Both the position numbers and the translations under genes were made by a program. Shown here in pieces: positions 59,938 through 64,000 of a stretch of 64,000 bases of DNA. The notes beneath the pieces were generated by a model, which searched no databases, was not told the DNA's origin, and worked only from the letters and a program-made list of their open reading frames with translations. Source of the stretch: Adineta steineri (taxonomy: Eukaryota; Rotifera; Eurotatoria; Adinetida; Adinetidae); contig CAJNOI010000073.1 of NCBI GenBank assembly GCA_905250115.1, positions 258,827 through 322,826 on the forward strand, given 5' to 3'. Each line of letters starts with the position of its first letter. Position 1 is the first letter of the stretch.

Positions 59938-61567
59938 AGATATTTTTTTATTTCAGCAGAATGATGGAAAAAAACGTTTGCATTTTTTTGTCAGAATTGT
60001 GTAGTCGAGGTTAACTTTGAACAAGTCATGCGTCTAGTATGATGATTTTTTGCGTAGTTTATGTGCAGACGGAAAACAAAAATACGTATATCTTAAAATC
60101 TTGTTCTATGTGGAAACAATGATCACTTTATCTATTCATAATATGAGACCACTGTATTTTAAATTTAATTCCATATATCAACATAAGAAACATTTTATCA
60201 AACAAATCAACTAAGTGAAACTATTTTTCAGTACTCTAAAGTAACTTCAATAATTCTTCATCTTTAAAAATAATCAGACATTCCTCGTCAAATAAAATAT
60301 GTCTCGTCCAATAGAATGATGTCTGTTCTTTTTTATCAATTTTACGTTGCTATAATATAAAATATGTGCATAGCACAAAAGTTATTTTAAGATAGTTTGG
60401 TTTTCTTTATAAAGAAACGTTAGAAAGAAACTTTTGTGCAACGTTGTTCGTCTGTTATAATCAGAATAATTTAAACTGCATCGTCAAAGAAAACTGTGTA
60501 TTACAAAAAAGGATGGCAACAAATATCTGCTGATGTTAGAAAAAAAAACACCGTTACTATGCCGTTAGAAAAATTAACAATAATGTTTATAAAGTCTTTA
60601 CTTTTTTCTATACATTTTATTTAACAAAGTAAATGCAAATACTCTTTAGAGTTTTGAATATATTGTTCATGAGTTTATGAATCCGTAAGATCTAAACTAG
60701 TGAGATAATTCTGGAACCATTCCTCCATATTACCATTATATCTTTCTTTCCGCACATCGTAGATATTTTTTTTATTTCATCAGTATGATGGAAAACTAGT
60801 CATGAATTTTTTTGCTAGGGTTGTGTAGCAGAGCTTCACTTTAAAAAAAATTACATTTAGCAAGATGATTGTTTTCGATAGTTACTGTGCAGGCGGAGGA
60901 CTAAAATACATATATCTGACGATCGTATTTTATGTGAAAAAAATCAGTTTACTTATTTATAATATGAGACTACTTTATATTAGATTTAATTCCATATGTC
61001 AACATAAGAAAAGTTTTATAAAATAAATCAATTAAGTGAAACTACTTTTCAGCATTCAAAAGTAACTTTAATAATTGTTTATCTTCAAATGAAATATATT
61101 CCGTCCAACAGCATGGTGCCTATTCTTTCTTTTTTCTGTTCTACGTTGCTATAATATAAAATGTGTGCACAACACAAAAACCATCTCAAGATAATTTGAT
61201 TTTCTTTACAAAGAATCATTAGAAAAAAATATGCTGCGCAATGATGTTTGTCTGTTATAATCAGAATAATGAAAATTATATCGTCAATGAAAACTGTATT
61301 ACAAAAAAGGATGGTAAAAAATTTGCGTTATTCTTGGAAAAAAAATGCATCGTCACTATGCCCATTTGGAAAATTAACAATAATATTTATGACGTCTTTA
61401 CTTTCTTTATACATTTTGTTTAGCAAAATCAATGCAAATACTCTTAAAGTTTTGAATATATTTTATATCATTGCAATATGTTTTCTTTTGTTCACTGATC
61501 TTTTGAATCCATAAGATCTAAGCTTGTGAGATAATTATTGAACCATTCCTCCATATTACAATTATAA
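59938..61567. repeat. Direct duplication of an ~810-bp segment
   Basis: Copy 1 (about 59938-60742) and copy 2 (about 60760-61567) are offset by 822-825 nt and share order over the whole length: 'agatattttttt' plus 'atgatgga' at the start, 'atgagaccactgtatttt' versus 'atgagactactttatatt', 'tctgttataatcagaataat' identical in both, and 'accattcctccatatta' at the end. Identity is roughly 80%. Neither copy has a lasting open frame. Copy 1 starts 62 nt upstream of the PAN gene start, so it may include the promoter. Confidence 0.85.
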
Positions 61568-64000
61568 GAAATCACAAACGCAGAATACATAAACTCTACA
61601 TTCGAAATTCATAGAACAGAGGGCATCCATAATACTCCCAAAAATTTAACCACCTAGGAAACTCACAATTTATGAAGACGAAGAATTGTGAAAACTCTAC
61701 AAGCTCAAAAAATAACATTTTCTTCACTTTTGCAAGTCAACAAAAATAATTTGAATAAATAGATATACATAAAGTTATTATTCAATAAAGAATATAATAA
61801 TTTTTTTAAATTTTATTTTGTATTAAACAGAAGAGGAAAAACGAAAATAAACAAAAAAAAGGATAAAAATACTTATATCATAAACAATAAATATTGTAAG
61901 TAGAGGTCGTTCGAATTTTTTCCTTTTTTATCAGACTTGTTTGGATATGGTGATGTAGTGTTATAATAAGTATTTTGAAGATGTTACATTATAATTGAAG
62001 AGGAAAAATCGTTAAAAAATACAGATTCAGCTTTATAATAGCTACTATGAAGATATTATATCACAACGACAAACAAAAAACATGTAGAAATATAGAAAAA
62101 AATTGAGAGAACGGCTCAACAAACAGAAAAGAAGAAAGGAAAAAAAACTTCTTGCTGAAGCAGTATACTTCACAATGAATAAGTGGTAATATAAAGCGAT
62201 AAATCCACGTGAGCAGATTTATTCACGGAACAGGAGAAACCTTCTAAACTTACTTGGCAGATGCTTTTTACGGAATAGTTAGGAGACTCGGTGAATTGAA
62301 ATACAAAATATTCGGTCGACCATAATTCAAAACCTTTGATCAAAATAAACTACATTAAGAACATTAAAAATCTAATTCATAGTTGAATTGATTTTTTTCA
62401 TCATAAAGAACTACTCACAAGTAACGCTCATCCGATGGATTCGCTGACCCCTTTCTGAAAGAAAATTTTCTATGTTTATCATTAAATTAATCTTGATTTT
62501 GAATACATGTCAATAAATGGAACCTGGACAGGTTCTACCAACCATAAAACCTTAATCGAACATGGTTCATTTTTAATTTGAGAAATAAACGATCAGTCAC
62601 AGCCGTATATCTCAATTGTTGAAAAACTGACCTAATTCGAAGAGATTAAGGAGTTGTGATGCTGCATATTCGAGAATTCTTACACTTTACAAAATAATCT
62701 GAGCAAAGTAACCTTAATATTTCCGAATCATCAGGAAAATTGATGTTATGAAAACAATTGATCCTCTTTCCAAAGTGTATCCAGCAAGTTTAATAACACA
62801 ACCAAACTGGGATATGTTTGGGATCACCTCGAAATATCATTATTCGACAGAAAGATATTCATTTAAAATGAAATCATCCCGGACAGCTCCTAAATTTTTT
62901 AGAGTCGTACAACTGCATATGTATCCTAGCTCACGCCACAACAAGCAAACAACGCCATGTTTGCATTCACAAGTTCTTTACTGAATAGGTCTTGTTACGT
63001 CAAATATGTAGTAAAGATTTATTATTAGCTCAAGAACCGAATCACCCAGCAATTTTTCATTAAACATCAAATCTCACTTATTACACTTAGAATAAACCTT
63101 TCAAACCAACATCTAGTCGTTCGTTGGCCTCCCTTCGGTCGACCACTCACAGCTAGCCGTTTCCGTGATTAATCCTACTGTTTCCTCCACTATTAGTTCA
63201 GCATTGAAGTGAAGAAGAGCATTTTGTGTGGATTTCTCTTAGAAAAATACTGAGTATTTGATACTATGATTCTCAAGATGCAACTAAGCAAAGGAGAACT
63301 ATGTTGTAAGCTGTTATGAATAAACTACATTACATTATGCTATAGAAAAGATCTTCTTTTATTTTGAATGTTATTCTACAGTTGGTATCTACGCCGACCT
63401 AATAGCAGAATTTCCAATAGCTGTTCCCTTTTTTAACTTTTTATTTAAATTTTACCAAAAAATCCGACTATAATTATCAATTAGGGTCCGGCGGGATAGG
63501 GTTTCTTTATCTCGATTTCGTTCTCGCGTATTAAAAGTGGTACTCGTCCTGATCCCGTTTGAACCCGATTTTTCTGAATCTGCCAGAGATAGTTTTTAAA
63601 CACATGTTTAACAAGTGGATACTCACACTCACTACACCCCAAAATTTTCTCGTAAAAAACCTATTCTTTGAGTAGAAAAATGAGGGGTAAAAATATTTCC
63701 AAAATCTGACCTCAAATTCTGATTCTCCAACCCCAATTATGTTTGATCAAACTTTGTTAAAAAACATTTTTTCCGGCAAAAAGTGGTCCTTTGAGTAAAA
63801 AATTGAAATAAAAAAATTCTTAAAAATCTAACATCTAATTCCAATTCCTCGACCCAAAAAAAACTGGGGTGAGGTTATTTGGACTTAAAACCAAACAAAA
63901 GTATGGCTTAAAAACTTTGCCGCAATCTGATTGGTTTGGACAGACAGACAGAATGACAGATAAACTTTAAGCAATTTTAGGCCCATAATTTAAACGTGAT
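61568..64000. other. Terminal intergenic region with degenerate repeats
   Basis: No gene is supported. A 78-codon plus frame at 62748-62984 has no recognisable domain. At about 63640-63735 and 63770-63850 two related stretches ('ctttgagtagaaaaatgagg' versus 'ctttgagtaaaaaattgaaa', both followed by an 'aaatct.a...aattc' phrase) form a diverged tandem pair. A short 'gacagacagacagaatgaca' microsatellite lies at 63940-63959. The GC-richer stretch at 63484-63570 may be a mobile-element scrap. Confidence 0.5.

Noticed and set aside
62748-62984. 78-codon plus frame near the right end.
   Set aside because: No domain, signal, codon bias or splice context.

Overview
The window reads as metazoan nuclear DNA from a bdelloid rotifer (Adineta/Rotaria/Philodina type). 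The evidence is AT-rich sequence, A/T-ending codons, many introns of about 55-65 nt with GT...TTTTAG ends, several animal-specific genes, a TGTGGG-type telomeric repeat (on this strand CCCACA) at 48517-48556, and the FG-GAP and PAN/mucin proteins that bdelloid genomes are rich in. The species cannot be fixed from sequence alone. No tRNA, rRNA or CRISPR array was seen.

Left part (1-43.5 kb) is mostly conserved housekeeping genes. It starts with a 20-copy, about 141-bp satellite (108-2862). Then come, on the minus strand, a ZFYVE19/ANCHR abscission regulator (7291-8010), a two-exon MEX3 RNA-binding protein (10215-11325), a four-exon TMEM115 Golgi rhomboid-like protein (13773-16606) and a 17-exon TGFBRAP1/Vps3-type CORVET subunit (17998-26970). 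A 3.4-kb intron of the last holds a small secreted, probably GPI-anchored cysteine protein gene (24242-24691). On the plus strand follow vigilin/HDLBP with its tandem KH domains (28707-33687) and a three-exon cytochrome P450 (36657-40450). A rhomboid protease is on the minus strand (42389-43527). Exon joins were worked out by hand from splice motifs, reading phase and protein family conservation; each spliced gene keeps one open frame.

Right part (43.5-64 kb) is accessory in character. It has degenerate telomere-like G/C-rich hexamers at several sites, one clean telomeric array, a beta-propeller-like single-exon gene with less AT-biased codons (45978-46856), a small membrane protein, a terminal-inverted-repeat element with many AAGATCTT motifs (48895-50568), a prohormone-4-like neuropeptide precursor with an in-frame TGA (51689-52480), a RapZ C-terminal-domain gene split by a hAT-type element with an intact 8-bp target duplication (52772-54004), a seven-repeat FG-GAP protein (55559-56617), a PAN-domain exon with a Thr/Ala/Pro-rich partner exon (57932-59876), and an 820-bp direct duplication (59938-61567).

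Small inverted-repeat elements are scattered through the introns and gaps and explain nearly all introns that are much longer than 100 nt. The most notable observations are the hAT-split RapZ-like gene (with a GT-AG path that would splice the element out in frame), the in-frame TGA in the prohormone gene, the internal telomeric tracts and the repeated-motif element in the P450 intron.
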